A DNA stretch of 64,000 nt, taken from assembly GCF_003148685.1 (NCBI RefSeq), contig NZ_QGGR01000040.1, positions 1 through 64,000 on the forward strand, read 5' to 3'. Shown one piece after another: positions 16,478 through 23,562 of the stretch. Source of the stretch: Actinoplanes xinjiangensis (GTDB taxonomy: Bacteria; Actinomycetota; Actinomycetes; Mycobacteriales; Micromonosporaceae). Under the pieces are notes generated by a model that searched no databases, was not told the DNA's origin, and was given only the letters and a program-made list of their open reading frames with translations. The translations under genes were made by a program, and so were the position numbers. The stretch's first letter is position 1. Every line of letters begins with the position of its first letter.

Positions 16478-17272
16478 TCAGGCGTCAGCGGCGGCCAGGT
16501 GACCGCGCAGCTTCGCCAGCGCCCTGGTGAGCAGCCGGGACACGTGCATCTGGGAGATGCCGATCTGGTCGGCGATCTGCTGCTGGGTGAGGTTGCCGTA
16601 GAAGCGGAGCGTGACGATCTTCTGCTCCCGCTCGTCGAGGGTGGCCAGTGCCGGCGCGAGGGCGATACGCGCCTCGGCCTCCTCGAACGCGGTGTCCTCG
16701 CCGCCGAGGGTCTCGCCCAGTTCGGTGCCGCTGTCACTGATCGGCGTGGACAGGCTCGTCGAGTTGTAGGCCCGGGCCCCTTCGAGGCCCTCGATGACCT
16801 CGTCCTCGCTGATCTCGAGGTGGGCGGCGATGTCAGCGACGGTCGGGGCGCGGCCGAGCGTGTGGCTGAGGGTGTTGTTGGCGGCGGTGATCGCCAGGCG
16901 CAGTTCCTGCAGCCGGCGCGGTACCCGTACCGACCAGGTCTTGTCGCGGAAGTGCCGCTTCAGTTCCCCGACGATGGTCGGGATCGCGAACCCGGCGAAG
17001 TCGACCCCGCGGTCGGCTTCGAACCGGTCGACGGCCTTGATCAGGCCGAGCACGGCGACCTGGTAGAGGTCGTCGCGGGGCTCACCGCGGTTGGCGTAGC
17101 GGCGCGACAGGTGCCCGGCCAGGGGCAGCCATGCCTCGATGGCGAGATCGCGCAGGCCGGGACGCGAGGGGTGGCCGGCCGGGAGTGACGCCATCGCCAC
17201 GATCAGCTCACTGGCCCGGTCGGTGCTCGTCGCGGCATCGACGGGTACAGCGGTGTCAGCGATGACAGTCAT
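16478..17272 (-). CDS. RNA polymerase sigma factor, SigB/SigF/SigG family
   Basis: 264 residues. Region 2 (YANRGEPRDDLYQVAVLGLIKAVDRFE is its core), region 3 (LGRAPTVADIAAHLEI) and region 4 (DEREQKIVTLRFYGNLTQQQIADQIGISQMHVSRLL) are complete; there is no region 1.1 and no ECF-type shortening. This group directs general-stress or developmental genes and is normally held by an RsbW-like anti-sigma factor. Upstream it has a GTTT-N16-GGGGAT promoter of its own class, so autoregulation is likely. Paralogue at 21158. Confidence 0.93.
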   Translation of the reverse strand: MTVIADTAVPVDAATSTDRASELIVAMASLPAGHPSRPGLRDLAIEAWLPLAGHLSRRYANRGEPRDDLYQVAVLGLIKAVDRFEADRGVDFAGFAIPTIVGELKRHFRDKTWSVRVPRRLQELRLAITAANNTLSHTLGRAPTVADIAAHLEISEDEVIEGLEGARAYNSTSLSTPISDSGTELGETLGGEDTAFEEAEARIALAPALATLDEREQKIVTLRFYGNLTQQQIADQIGISQMHVSRLLTRALAKLRGHLAAADA

Positions 17273-17334
17273 GGGGGGTACTCCTCTGGGTCGGCCACTA
17301 CGTCAGGAGCGAGAGCCTCCTGCCTGGTTCTTAT

Positions 17335-17360
17335 ATCCCCGGCCTTTCGTCAGCGAAAAC
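17335..17360 (-). promoter_or_regulatory. SigB/SigF-type promoter of the sigma gene
   Basis: On the minus strand GTTT (17360-17357), a 16-base spacer and GGGGAT (17340-17335) match the GTTT-N14-17-GGGTAT class read by SigB/SigF sigma factors. This predicts autoregulation. Confidence 0.6.
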
Positions 17361-17383
17361 CAGCCTTTCGTACATCTAAACCA
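17342..17383. repeat. Two adjacent 21-bp direct repeats over the sigma promoter
   Basis: GCCTTTCGT-N7-AACCA occurs at 17342-17362 and again at 17363-17383 with no gap. The first copy contains the -35 of the sigma-gene promoter. A 21-bp period is two helical turns, so this may be a regulator site or a duplicated promoter half. Confidence 0.55.
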
Positions 17384-17420
17384 GACTGAAAGAAGGTTGT
17401 CTTCAGACGATCTTTACTTC

Positions 17421-17445
17421 GTTTCGATGGGCCGGTTTCGGGCAC
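17421..17445 (+). promoter_or_regulatory. SigB/SigF-type promoter of the flavodoxin-like gene
   Basis: GTTT (17421-17424), 15-base spacer, GGGCAC (17440-17445), 40 bp before the ATG at 17486. Confidence 0.45.
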
Positions 17446-17485
17446 CGGGTGAACTTCGTGTTCCCTGGATGACGTCGGGAGTCCC

Positions 17486-18094
17486 ATGCCCACCCTGAAA
17501 GCTCTGGTCCTCGGCTGCTCGCTCAAGTCCTCGCCGGCCCCGTCGAGCTCGGAACTGCTCGGCCGCGAGGTGCTGGCCGCGCTCGCCGACCACGATGTCG
17601 ACGGTGAGTTCGTCCGGGTCGCCGATCACGACGTACGGTTCGGCGTCTCCACCGACGAGGGCGACGGCGACGCCTGGCCATCGATTCGGTCGAAGGTGCT
17701 CGCCGCGCAGATCCTGGTCATCGCCACGCCGATCTGGATGGGCCAGCCGTCCAGCATCACCAAGATGATCCTGGAGCGCCTCGACGCCGAACTGTCCGAG
17801 ACCGACGATCAGGGGCGGCCGTCGATGTCCGGCAAGGTCGCCGTGGTCGCGGTCGTCGGCAACGAGGACGGCGCCCACCACGTCGCCGCCGAGGTGTTCC
17901 AGGCCCTCAACGACGTCGGCTTCACCGTTCCCGCCGCCGGCAGTACCTACTGGGTCGGCGAGGCCATGCAGACACTCGACTACCACGACGCCGGCCCTAA
18001 ACCGGACACCACCGGCGCGGCCACCGCCACCCTCGCGGCCAACGCCGCCCACCTGGCACACCTGCTGGCCGCCACCCGCTACCCGGCCGGGTGA
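17486..18094 (+). CDS. Flavodoxin-like NAD(P)H-dependent FMN reductase
   Basis: 202 residues. Flavodoxin-like fold: N-terminal phosphate loop LVLGCSLKSSPAPSSSE, then ILVIATPIWMGQPSS as FMN-binding segment and VAVVAVVGNEDGAHHVAAE. Likely reduces FMN or quinones in the cytoplasm, consistent with an oxidative-stress role. Divergent from the sigma gene and preceded by a promoter of the class that sigma factor should read. Confidence 0.85.
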   Translation: MPTLKALVLGCSLKSSPAPSSSELLGREVLAALADHDVDGEFVRVADHDVRFGVSTDEGDGDAWPSIRSKVLAAQILVIATPIWMGQPSSITKMILERLDAELSETDDQGRPSMSGKVAVVAVVGNEDGAHHVAAEVFQALNDVGFTVPAAGSTYWVGEAMQTLDYHDAGPKPDTTGAATATLAANAAHLAHLLAATRYPAG

Positions 18095-18165
18095 ACCGCG
18101 CCCATACCCCCTCCAGGCCGGTGAACGCAATCAACAACACGTCGGTCACCGGAGCGGGTCAATCC

Positions 18166-18191
18166 GTTTTAGCTGCTCGAGCGGTGGGCAA
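18166..18191 (+). promoter_or_regulatory. SigB/SigF-type promoter of the holin-like/DUF3618 cluster
   Basis: GTTT (18166-18169), 16-base spacer, GGGCAA (18186-18191), 30 bp before the GTG at 18222, which also has AAGGAGG upstream. Confidence 0.6.
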
Positions 18192-18221
18192 CCAGCAACC
18201 CGTCAGCAAGGAGGAAGCGTT

Positions 18222-18653
18222 GTGACAACAAGCGCGGCACATGGCGGTGGGCCGACCGGATCGTCGTCGACGGCGGATCTGGTGAGTCAGGCCGCAGCGC
18301 AGATTTCCACACTGGTACGTGACGAGTTGGCCCTGGCCAAACTGGAACTGACCGAGAAGGGCAAGCGGGCCGGCGTCGGCGGCGGCCTCGTCGGCGGTGC
18401 CGCGGTGCTGGGCTGGTTCGGCCTGGCCCTGCTGGTGACCCTGGCGGTGGTCCTGCTGGACCTGGCCTGGCCGCTGTGGCTGGCCGTCCTGGTGGTCATG
18501 GTGGTCGTGTTCGCCGCCGCGGCGGTGGCCGCGCTACTCGGCCGGCAGAAGCTGAAGGACGCGGCCCCGGCCCTGCCGAGCGACGCGGTCGCCGGTGTGC
18601 AGGCCGACATCCGCACGGTGAAGAACGCAGCCCAGAAGGGACGGCACGCATGA
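18222..18653 (+). CDS. Phage-holin-like membrane protein (DUF1469 type)
   Basis: 143 residues. An amphipathic N-terminal helix (AAAQISTLVRDELALAKLEL) followed by two membrane helices (~50-105) is the standard layout of the actinobacterial 'phage holin family' membrane proteins. These are chromosomal envelope-stress proteins, not phage genes. GTG start with AAGGAGG (18208-18214) eight bases upstream. First gene of a three-gene unit. Confidence 0.85.
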   Translation: MTTSAAHGGGPTGSSSTADLVSQAAAQISTLVRDELALAKLELTEKGKRAGVGGGLVGGAAVLGWFGLALLVTLAVVLLDLAWPLWLAVLVVMVVVFAAAAVAALLGRQKLKDAAPALPSDAVAGVQADIRTVKNAAQKGRHA

Positions 18654-19033
18654 CCACCCCCGAGGGTGACACGCAGCAGTTGGCCGACGAGATCGCCCGG
18701 ACCCGTTCGGATCTGGGGGCGACCGTGGAGGCCCTGGCGGCCAAGACCGACGTGACGGCCCGGGTGAAGCGATCCGCGGCGGACGCCGCGGTCCGGGGCC
18801 GTGCCCAGCTGGCCGTCGCCAGGATCCGTGCCGCCGAGACCGCCGGCACGGTCAAGAACCGCCTCGCCACCGGTACCGCTCCGGTCCGGGAGCAGGCCCG
18901 CACCCTCCAGACGAAGGCGGCCACGGCCGCCCGCCGCCCGGAGGTGCGCCGGAAGGCGGCACCCACTGCCGCCGTGATCGCGCTGGTCGCGGGCGTGATC
19001 GTGCTGGTGGTCCGCCGGCGGCGGACGTCCTGA
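18650..19033 (+). CDS. DUF3618 domain protein
   Basis: 127 residues. The N-terminal DUF3618 motif QLADEIARTRSDLGATVEAL (~9-28) is clear. A long charged helical middle and a single C-terminal membrane helix (VIALVAGVIVLVV) ending in Arg residues make it a tail-anchored protein. It overlaps the holin-like gene by four bases; these two families occur together in many actinobacteria. Confidence 0.9.
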   Translation: MTTPEGDTQQLADEIARTRSDLGATVEALAAKTDVTARVKRSAADAAVRGRAQLAVARIRAAETAGTVKNRLATGTAPVREQARTLQTKAATAARRPEVRRKAAPTAAVIALVAGVIVLVVRRRRTS

Positions 19034-19100
19034 TCTCCGCGGGCCGCCTCGGTAGGCCGCACCGCACGAATCTCAAGGTACGAGAAATGGGAGCAGACAC

Positions 19101-19514
19101 ATGAAGGTATTGAAGCTGGCCGCCGGATTCGCCGTCGGTTACGTCGTCGGCAGCCGCGCGGGCCGGGAGAAGTACGAGCAGATCGCCGCCTACGCCCGCA
19201 AGACGAGCAGCCACCCCACCGTGGTGCAGGCCCAGGAGAAGGCGAAGGGTCTGCTGTCCAACGGTAGCCAGGCGGTCGTCGCGAAACTCCCCCACGCCGA
19301 CTCGGCGACCAGCGGCAAGTCCGGTAGCGACTCGCACACCACCAGCCGTCCGGCCGCGGTCTCCCCGAGCCCGGCGACGCCGTCGAGCACCTCGAGCCCG
19401 GTGACGCCGTCGAGCACCTCGAGCTCGGGCACCTCGAGCACCTCGAGCCCGGCGCGTCCGCCGAAGCCGGCCCGGACGACGCCGTCGACCGTCGGCGGCG
19501 ACCCGCTGGCGTAA
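19101..19514 (+). CDS. Membrane-anchored protein with Ser/Thr/Pro tail (YtxH-like start)
   Basis: 137 residues. N-terminus LAAGFAVGYVVGSRAGREKYEQI is a short membrane segment followed by the GSRAGREKY signature common in small actinobacterial envelope proteins. The middle is helical. The C-terminal ~60 residues are a low-complexity Ser/Thr/Pro region built of short repeats (TPSSTSS). GGGAG precedes the ATG. Ends just before a strong terminator; function unknown but probably shares the stress role of the two genes upstream. Confidence 0.75.
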   Translation: MKVLKLAAGFAVGYVVGSRAGREKYEQIAAYARKTSSHPTVVQAQEKAKGLLSNGSQAVVAKLPHADSATSGKSGSDSHTTSRPAAVSPSPATPSSTSSPVTPSSTSSSGTSSTSSPARPPKPARTTPSTVGGDPLA

Positions 19515-19528
19515 TCTCGCGCACTAAC

Positions 19529-19568
19529 GCGGCGGGGCGCAGGTGCATCGGCACCTGCGCCCCGCCGC
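19529..19568. terminator. Strong stem-loop terminator
   Basis: Perfect 18-bp stem (GCGGCGGGGCGCAGGTGC and its complement) with a 4-base loop, starting 15 bp after the stop at 19514 and followed by TTCTC. Confidence 0.85.
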
Positions 19569-19587
19569 TTCTCGCCGTCCGGACGGT

Positions 19588-19612
19588 GTTTAACCGGCCG
19601 TCGAGTGGTGAT
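19588..19612 (+). promoter_or_regulatory. Possible SigB/SigF-type promoter of the VOC gene
   Basis: GTTTAA (19588-19593) fits the SigB -35 exactly, and GGTGAT (19607-19612) follows after 15 bases from GTTT. The -10 is off consensus. Confidence 0.3.
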
Positions 19613-19621
19613 CCGGTCCTC

Positions 19622-19975
19622 ATGGTGAGTGCATTCACACAGTGGACACTGGACGTGCACGATGTCGATCGGATGGCCGCCTTCTGGTCGGCGGCGCTCG
19701 GCTACCGGATCGACCGCGGCGACGACGGCGACGCCCACCTGTGGCCGCCGGACGGCGGGCTCAGCGTCTGGTTGCAGCCCACCGGCGTACCGAAGAAGGG
19801 CAAGAACCGCAATCATCCCGACCTGGTCGCCGCCGACGGGGACGTCGAAGCGGAGGTGTCGCGGTTGCTGGCGCTGGGTGCCACCCGGGCGGACGTCGGG
19901 CAGCGGGGTGATGAGGGCTTCACCGTGCTGGCCGATCCGGAGGGCAACGAGTTCTGCCTGCTGCATCGCCGGTGA
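19622..19975 (+). CDS. VOC/glyoxalase-like protein
   Basis: 117 residues, a single vicinal-oxygen-chelate module with FTQWTLDVHDVDRMAAFWSAALGYRI at the start and FTVLADPEGNEFCLL at the end. Metal-ligand positions (Gln/His near residue 6-12, Glu in GNEFCLL) are present. It may act in resistance or detoxification, or bind a small molecule; no specific substrate is visible. Only 10 bp after a possible stress promoter. Confidence 0.85.
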   Translation: MVSAFTQWTLDVHDVDRMAAFWSAALGYRIDRGDDGDAHLWPPDGGLSVWLQPTGVPKKGKNRNHPDLVAADGDVEAEVSRLLALGATRADVGQRGDEGFTVLADPEGNEFCLLHRR

Positions 19976-20015
19976 TCCGGCGCACCCGGTTGTTCCCGCT
20001 GCCCTGTCCGGGGAC

Positions 20016-20684
20016 TCAGCGGATCTCCCAGGCCGGGCGCTGCGGCTCGTCGTTGTGCACGATGACGTCGGCGCGGTCGGCCGGGCGGGCCAGGGTGGAG
20101 TAGAGCCGCTGGGCCGGGAGGTAACGCTCGCGCCAGCGCCGTTCGACATCGGCCCGGGAGGACACCCGGCTCTCGCGCAGCACCGCGCGGTCCACTGTCT
20201 TCTCCAGCGGGGTCGACACGAGGATGCGCAGGTCCCACCGGTCGATCAGCTCCGGGCGCATCAGGAAGACGCCGTCGAAGAGCAGCACGGCGCCGGCGGG
20301 AACGGTCACCGCCGGCGGTGACAGCACGGCATCCGCCGTACGGTCGTAGACCGCGTGCCGGATGCGCCGGTCACCGCCGGGGCCGAGCGGATCGAGCAGC
20401 ACCCGGTTCAGCCCCTGGTGATCGTGGGCGTCGAAGTAACAGCCTTCGGCCGAGTACTCACCGCGCCGATATCGCCGCGCCCGGGGGACGAGGAAGTCGT
20501 CGATCGTGGCGCGGACGACGTGACGGCCACGGCTGCGCAGCAGGGTGGCCAACTCGTCGGCGAGAGTGGTCTTGCCGGTGGCGGGTGGCCCGTCGACGGC
20601 GACCCGGACCGGGTGGGCGACGGTGACGGATCCGACCGTCTCGGTCAGGCGGCTCAGCAACTCGTCGCGGGTGCCGTGGTGCAT
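20016..20684 (-). CDS. Uridine kinase-like P-loop kinase
   Basis: 222 residues. Walker A GPPATGKTT (~33-41), DDF motif (RATIDDFLVPRARR) and Walker-B-like LLFDGVFL place it in the uridine kinase/phosphoribulokinase superfamily. The substrate may be a nucleoside or other sugar-type alcohol. ATG at 20684 was chosen; an alternative upstream GTG would add a Gly-Pro repeat encoded by a hexanucleotide repeat. Confidence 0.85.
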   Translation of the reverse strand: MHHGTRDELLSRLTETVGSVTVAHPVRVAVDGPPATGKTTLADELATLLRSRGRHVVRATIDDFLVPRARRYRRGEYSAEGCYFDAHDHQGLNRVLLDPLGPGGDRRIRHAVYDRTADAVLSPPAVTVPAGAVLLFDGVFLMRPELIDRWDLRILVSTPLEKTVDRAVLRESRVSSRADVERRWRERYLPAQRLYSTLARPADRADVIVHNDEPQRPAWEIR

Positions 20685-20694
20685 GTCGTGCCCC

Positions 20695-20724
20695 CGTCCC
20701 GGTCCCGGTCCCGGTCCCGGTCCC
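20695..20724. repeat. (GGTCCC) hexanucleotide repeat, five units
   Basis: Four perfect GGTCCC units (20701-20724) preceded by one variant CGTCCC, just upstream of the kinase start. If translated on the minus strand it would give Gly-Pro repeats. Confidence 0.7.
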
Positions 20725-20838
20725 GCGACGATCACGGAACCCGACGATAGCGCGGGCGGCCCGTGCCGGCGGTCTCCTCTGGCCGGTCCCGGGGTGGCGG
20801 GAGTGGAGTGCGCGTCCGGAGGGTAGGTGCCTGCTGTG

Positions 20839-21063
20839 ATGAACGATGAGCACGATGAGCACACGGCACGGCCGCAGGAGCGCACGACGACGGCCATGCA
20901 CCGCACCGCGGAGGAGTTGGAGGTCGTCGAGGAGCGCCTGCACGACCTCGCCGAGCGTGCGCGCGGCGCTGATGCCACCGAGCGGCTGCATGCCCTCGGT
21001 CACGAGGTCACCGCTCAGGCCGCGGCCATCGAACGGCGTGCGGACATCCTCGACGAGAGATGA
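20839..21063 (+). CDS. Small helical protein of unknown function
   Basis: 74 residues, highly charged and almost entirely helical (ELEVVEERLHDLAERARGA, ERLHALGHEVTAQAAAIER), probably a coiled coil or three-helix bundle. No domain recognised. GGAGGG at 20818-20823 is 12 bases from a GTG at 20836 and 15 from the ATG at 20839, so the exact start is uncertain. Followed by a strong bidirectional terminator. Confidence 0.55.
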   Translation: MNDEHDEHTARPQERTTTAMHRTAEELEVVEERLHDLAERARGADATERLHALGHEVTAQAAAIERRADILDER

Positions 21064-21110
21064 CCTGCCGCGCTGCCGGCGGTGACCCGTGCCCGGCCGG
21101 GTTCGCAGCG

Positions 21111-21146
21111 GACGCGGGGCGCACGCCACAGCGTGCGCCCCGCGTC
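21111..21146. terminator. Bidirectional stem-loop terminator
   Basis: Perfect 16-bp stem GACGCGGGGCGCACGC with a 4-base loop, between two convergent genes. Confidence 0.8.
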
Positions 21147-21157
21147 GGTGCGGTGCG

Positions 21158-21955
21158 TCAGCCTTCGCCGAGTTGGACCCGGAGCTTGGCCAGGGCCGCG
21201 ACGAGCACGCGGGAGACCTGCATCTGGGAGATGCCGACTCGTTCCGCGATGGCCGCCTGGGTGAGATTGCCGTAGAAGCGCAGGAGAACGATGTCGCGTT
21301 CGCGTGCGGTCAGGGCCTTCATGGCCGGCGGGAGTGAGACGGTGAGGTCGGTCAGGTCGAAACCGCGGTCCTCGCTGCCGAGCATGTCGCCGAGCTCGAA
21401 CCCGTCGGCCTCTCCGACGGGTGTGTGCAGTGAGGTCGGACGGTACGCGTGGCCGCTCTCCATCGCCTCCAGGATCGACTCCTCATCGACATCGAGATGC
21501 CTCGCGATGTCGGTCACCGTCGGCAGTCGATTGAGGTGGTGTTCGAGTTCCTGCCGGGCGGTGTTGATCGCCAGGCGCAGTTCCTGAAGTCGCCGGGGAA
21601 TGCGCATGGTCCAGGCGCGGTCCCGGAAGTAACGCTTGACCTCGCCGAGAATGGTGGGGATCGCATAGCTGACGAAGTCGCTGCCCCGGGACGCGTCGAA
21701 GCCGTCGATCGCCTTGATCAGCCCGATACAGGCCGTCTGATGAAGGTCTTCGAAGGATTCCCCGCGGTTGGCGTAGCGGCGGGCCAGTCGTCCCGCCATC
21801 GGCAGCCACGCCTCGATGGCCCGTGCCCGCAGCTCGGCCCGCCCCGGGTGGGTGGGCGGCAGGGCCGCCATCAGGTCGACGATCTCAGCGGCGCGCCGGT
21901 CGGCCTCTTCGGCCTCCGGCGTGAACCGGCGAGGAAGGATTGTCTGGGTGGTCAC
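21158..21955 (-). CDS. RNA polymerase sigma factor, SigB/SigF/SigG family (second copy)
   Basis: 265 residues with regions 2, 3 and 4 complete (YANRGESFEDLHQTACIGLIK core; LTARERDIVLLRFYGNLTQAAIAERVGISQMQVSRVL at the end is region 4). Clearly a paralogue of the sigma factor at 16478, but diverged enough in region 4 to read different promoters. The GTG at 21955 is preferred: GAGGAG lies six bases before it, inside a five-codon in-frame extension that begins at an ATG at 21970. No SigB-type promoter is obvious upstream; instead a nested inverted repeat lies in the leader. Confidence 0.92.
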   Translation of the reverse strand: MTTQTILPRRFTPEAEEADRRAAEIVDLMAALPPTHPGRAELRARAIEAWLPMAGRLARRYANRGESFEDLHQTACIGLIKAIDGFDASRGSDFVSYAIPTILGEVKRYFRDRAWTMRIPRRLQELRLAINTARQELEHHLNRLPTVTDIARHLDVDEESILEAMESGHAYRPTSLHTPVGEADGFELGDMLGSEDRGFDLTDLTVSLPPAMKALTARERDIVLLRFYGNLTQAAIAERVGISQMQVSRVLVAALAKLRVQLGEG

Positions 21956-22027
21956 GGTGTCTCCTCGCATCGCGCGGAAGGGTTCTAACCGGGCGTGCGA
22001 GGCACGATCGCGGCGACACCGTCGTCG

Positions 22028-22073
22028 AAGGCGCCCGCGTGCGAGAGGTCTCGCACGTCCGGGTCGGCGCCTT
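22028..22073. promoter_or_regulatory. Nested inverted repeat upstream of the second sigma gene
   Basis: Outer arms AAGGCGCC / GGCGCCTT enclose a perfect inner hairpin GTGCGAGA-GG-TCTCGCAC. It lies 73 bp upstream of the sigma start in the direction of transcription and ~130 bp after the end of the GAF-ANTAR gene, so it could be an attenuator, operator or late terminator. Confidence 0.5.
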
Positions 22074-22202
22074 CTTGACCGACGGATGGGACTCTACCCG
22101 AACAGGCGAGGAGCGGCCAGCCGTAAAGATGTCTGAGTTCAACCGTTCGGACTATTCCCCTTCAGCACTGCGAGTAGATTTCGGAGAAGGTGCGGCCGGT
22201 GC

Positions 22203-22910
22203 TCAGGGTCGGCTGCGGATGTCGGCGACCAGCGCCGCGGCGACGTCGCGCAGTTTGCGATTGCTGGTCTGCGAGATCCGGGTGAGCAGGGCGAACGCCT
22301 CATCGGCGGAACATCGCTGCTGGACCATGATCATGCCCTTGGCCTGCTCGATGACGGCACGGCTGTCCATCGCGGCCTGCAGGTGGCCCACCATGTCGGC
22401 GGTGGTGTGGTAGACGTACGCGTTGGCCAGCGCGACCGCCGCGTACCCGGCGAACGACTGCGCCAGCGCGACCGCATTGTCGTCGAACGCGTGCGGCCGG
22501 CCGCCGTAGATGTTCAGCGCTCCGCTGACCTCGTCGATGATCGGCAGACCGACCGAGAGCACACTGCCGGCGCCGGCCGCCGCCGCCCGCAGCGCCCAAC
22601 CCGCCCAGCGGGTGTCGTTCGCCGCATCGGCCACCATGATCGTGCTCTGCTCCGCCGCGGCCTGCAGGCACGGTCCGCGGTGATGTTCGTACTGCCGTTC
22701 GTCCAGCTTCAGGGCCAGGTCGCCGGTGCAGGCCGCGGTGTACGGGCCACTCGGCCGGACCAGGGTGATGGACACGTCGACAGCGCCGGGTAGCGCCCGC
22801 CGGGCGACCGACGCGACCCTGCTGAGGATCTCGTCGAGACTGTGCTCGCTGAGTTTGGTGTTGCCCAGGTCGGCGAAGGCCGCGAGCAGGTCCGTGTGAT
22901 CGTGCGTCAT
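22203..22910 (-). CDS. GAF and ANTAR domain regulator
   Basis: 235 residues. GAF domain ~15-165 (DVSITLVRPSGPYTAACTGD, then GPCLQAAAEQSTIMVADA) and ANTAR domain ~175-232 (HLQAAMDSRAVIEQAKGMIM, then CSADEAFALLTRISQTSNRKL). ANTAR proteins bind paired RNA hairpins and act as transcription antiterminators; the GAF domain senses an unknown ligand. Closest relative in the window is the gene at 26439. ATG at 22910 has AAGGA upstream. Confidence 0.9.
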   Translation of the reverse strand: MTHDHTDLLAAFADLGNTKLSEHSLDEILSRVASVARRALPGAVDVSITLVRPSGPYTAACTGDLALKLDERQYEHHRGPCLQAAAEQSTIMVADAANDTRWAGWALRAAAAGAGSVLSVGLPIIDEVSGALNIYGGRPHAFDDNAVALAQSFAGYAAVALANAYVYHTTADMVGHLQAAMDSRAVIEQAKGMIMVQQRCSADEAFALLTRISQTSNRKLRDVAAALVADIRSRP

Positions 22911-22936
22911 GAATGCGGCGTGGTCCTTGCAGCGGG

Positions 22937-22962
22937 CACGATGCCATGGTGAGGGCATCGTG
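22937..22962. promoter_or_regulatory. Stem-loop in the leader of the GAF-ANTAR gene
   Basis: Perfect 9-bp stem CACGATGCC / GGCATCGTG with an 8-base loop, 27 bp upstream of the ATG at 22910. The loop does not match the ANTAR-target hexaloop. Confidence 0.35.
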
Positions 22963-22980
22963 GGAGTCGGCGGGAGGGTG

Positions 22981-23001
22981 GGTCCCGGGTGTTCCGGGAC
23001 C
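22981..23001. terminator. Stem-loop after the molybdopterin operon
   Basis: GGTCCCGG / CCGGGACC, 8-bp stem with 5-base loop (extendable by one pair), 100 bp after the stop of the gene at 23101 on the minus strand. Confidence 0.45.
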
Positions 23002-23100
23002 CGAGCCGCGCCGCTGCTTGACGCCGGCCGGCAGCCCCACGGGACTGCCGTGACGACGATATTACTTACCCGCCGTCCGTTGCCGGGATCCGGCCATGGG

Positions 23101-23559
23101 TCAGCGGGCGACGACCAGGGCCTGCGGGGCGGCCTGCTTCATCCGGGTACGCAGCCATTGCATCTGGACTGCGGTCTCCTCGTCGCAGCGGGCGACCACC
23201 TCGATCAGCTTCTCGTCACGGGCACCGCGGGCCGCCTGTCCGACCAGCGTCCAGCAGATGTCGCACTCGGCGGCCATCAGGTAGAGATCGTGCAGGTCGC
23301 GCAACAGGCCGATACCGCCGGTGCGGGTGCCCCGGAACAGTTCCGCGTGCAGGCGGTCCGGCTCGTCGGTGGCCTCCTCGGCGTACCGCTCGGCGAACGG
23401 GTGGAGCAGCTCGGCGTGCCGGTCGCAGACCTGCGCCTGCCGCCGGCAGAGGATCGCGACGTCGGGTTCCCCGTGATGGGCGACGGCGACCTGCCGGAAC
23501 GCGTCGGCGAGGTTGACCTGGGACCGGTGCAGCAGACCGAGGTAGTGGGCGAGATGCAC
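23101..23559 (-). CDS. His-rich helical protein linked to the molybdopterin oxidoreductase
   Basis: 152 residues, predicted all-helical, with many His (HLAHYLGLLHRS, AVAHHGE, DRHAELLHPF) and two Cys (CDICW at ~98-102). It looks like a four-helix bundle of ferritin-like or hemerythrin-like shape, but no family could be assigned. The ATG is three bases after the oxidoreductase stop, so it is co-translated and may be its partner or a maturation factor. Confidence 0.65.
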   Translation of the reverse strand: MHLAHYLGLLHRSQVNLADAFRQVAVAHHGEPDVAILCRRQAQVCDRHAELLHPFAERYAEEATDEPDRLHAELFRGTRTGGIGLLRDLHDLYLMAAECDICWTLVGQAARGARDEKLIEVVARCDEETAVQMQWLRTRMKQAAPQALVVAR

Positions 23560-23562
23560 GGG

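Noticed and set aside
18222..18653. Prophage holin
   Set aside because: Although the family is named phage holin, the DUF3618 neighbour and SigF-type promoter identify it as a chromosomal envelope-stress gene; no phage genes adjoin it.
22937..23001. Two hairpins before a GAF-ANTAR gene as an ANTAR RNA target
   Set aside because: Loops are 8 and 5 bases and lack the A1/G4 hexaloop pattern; the hairpins are also too far apart.
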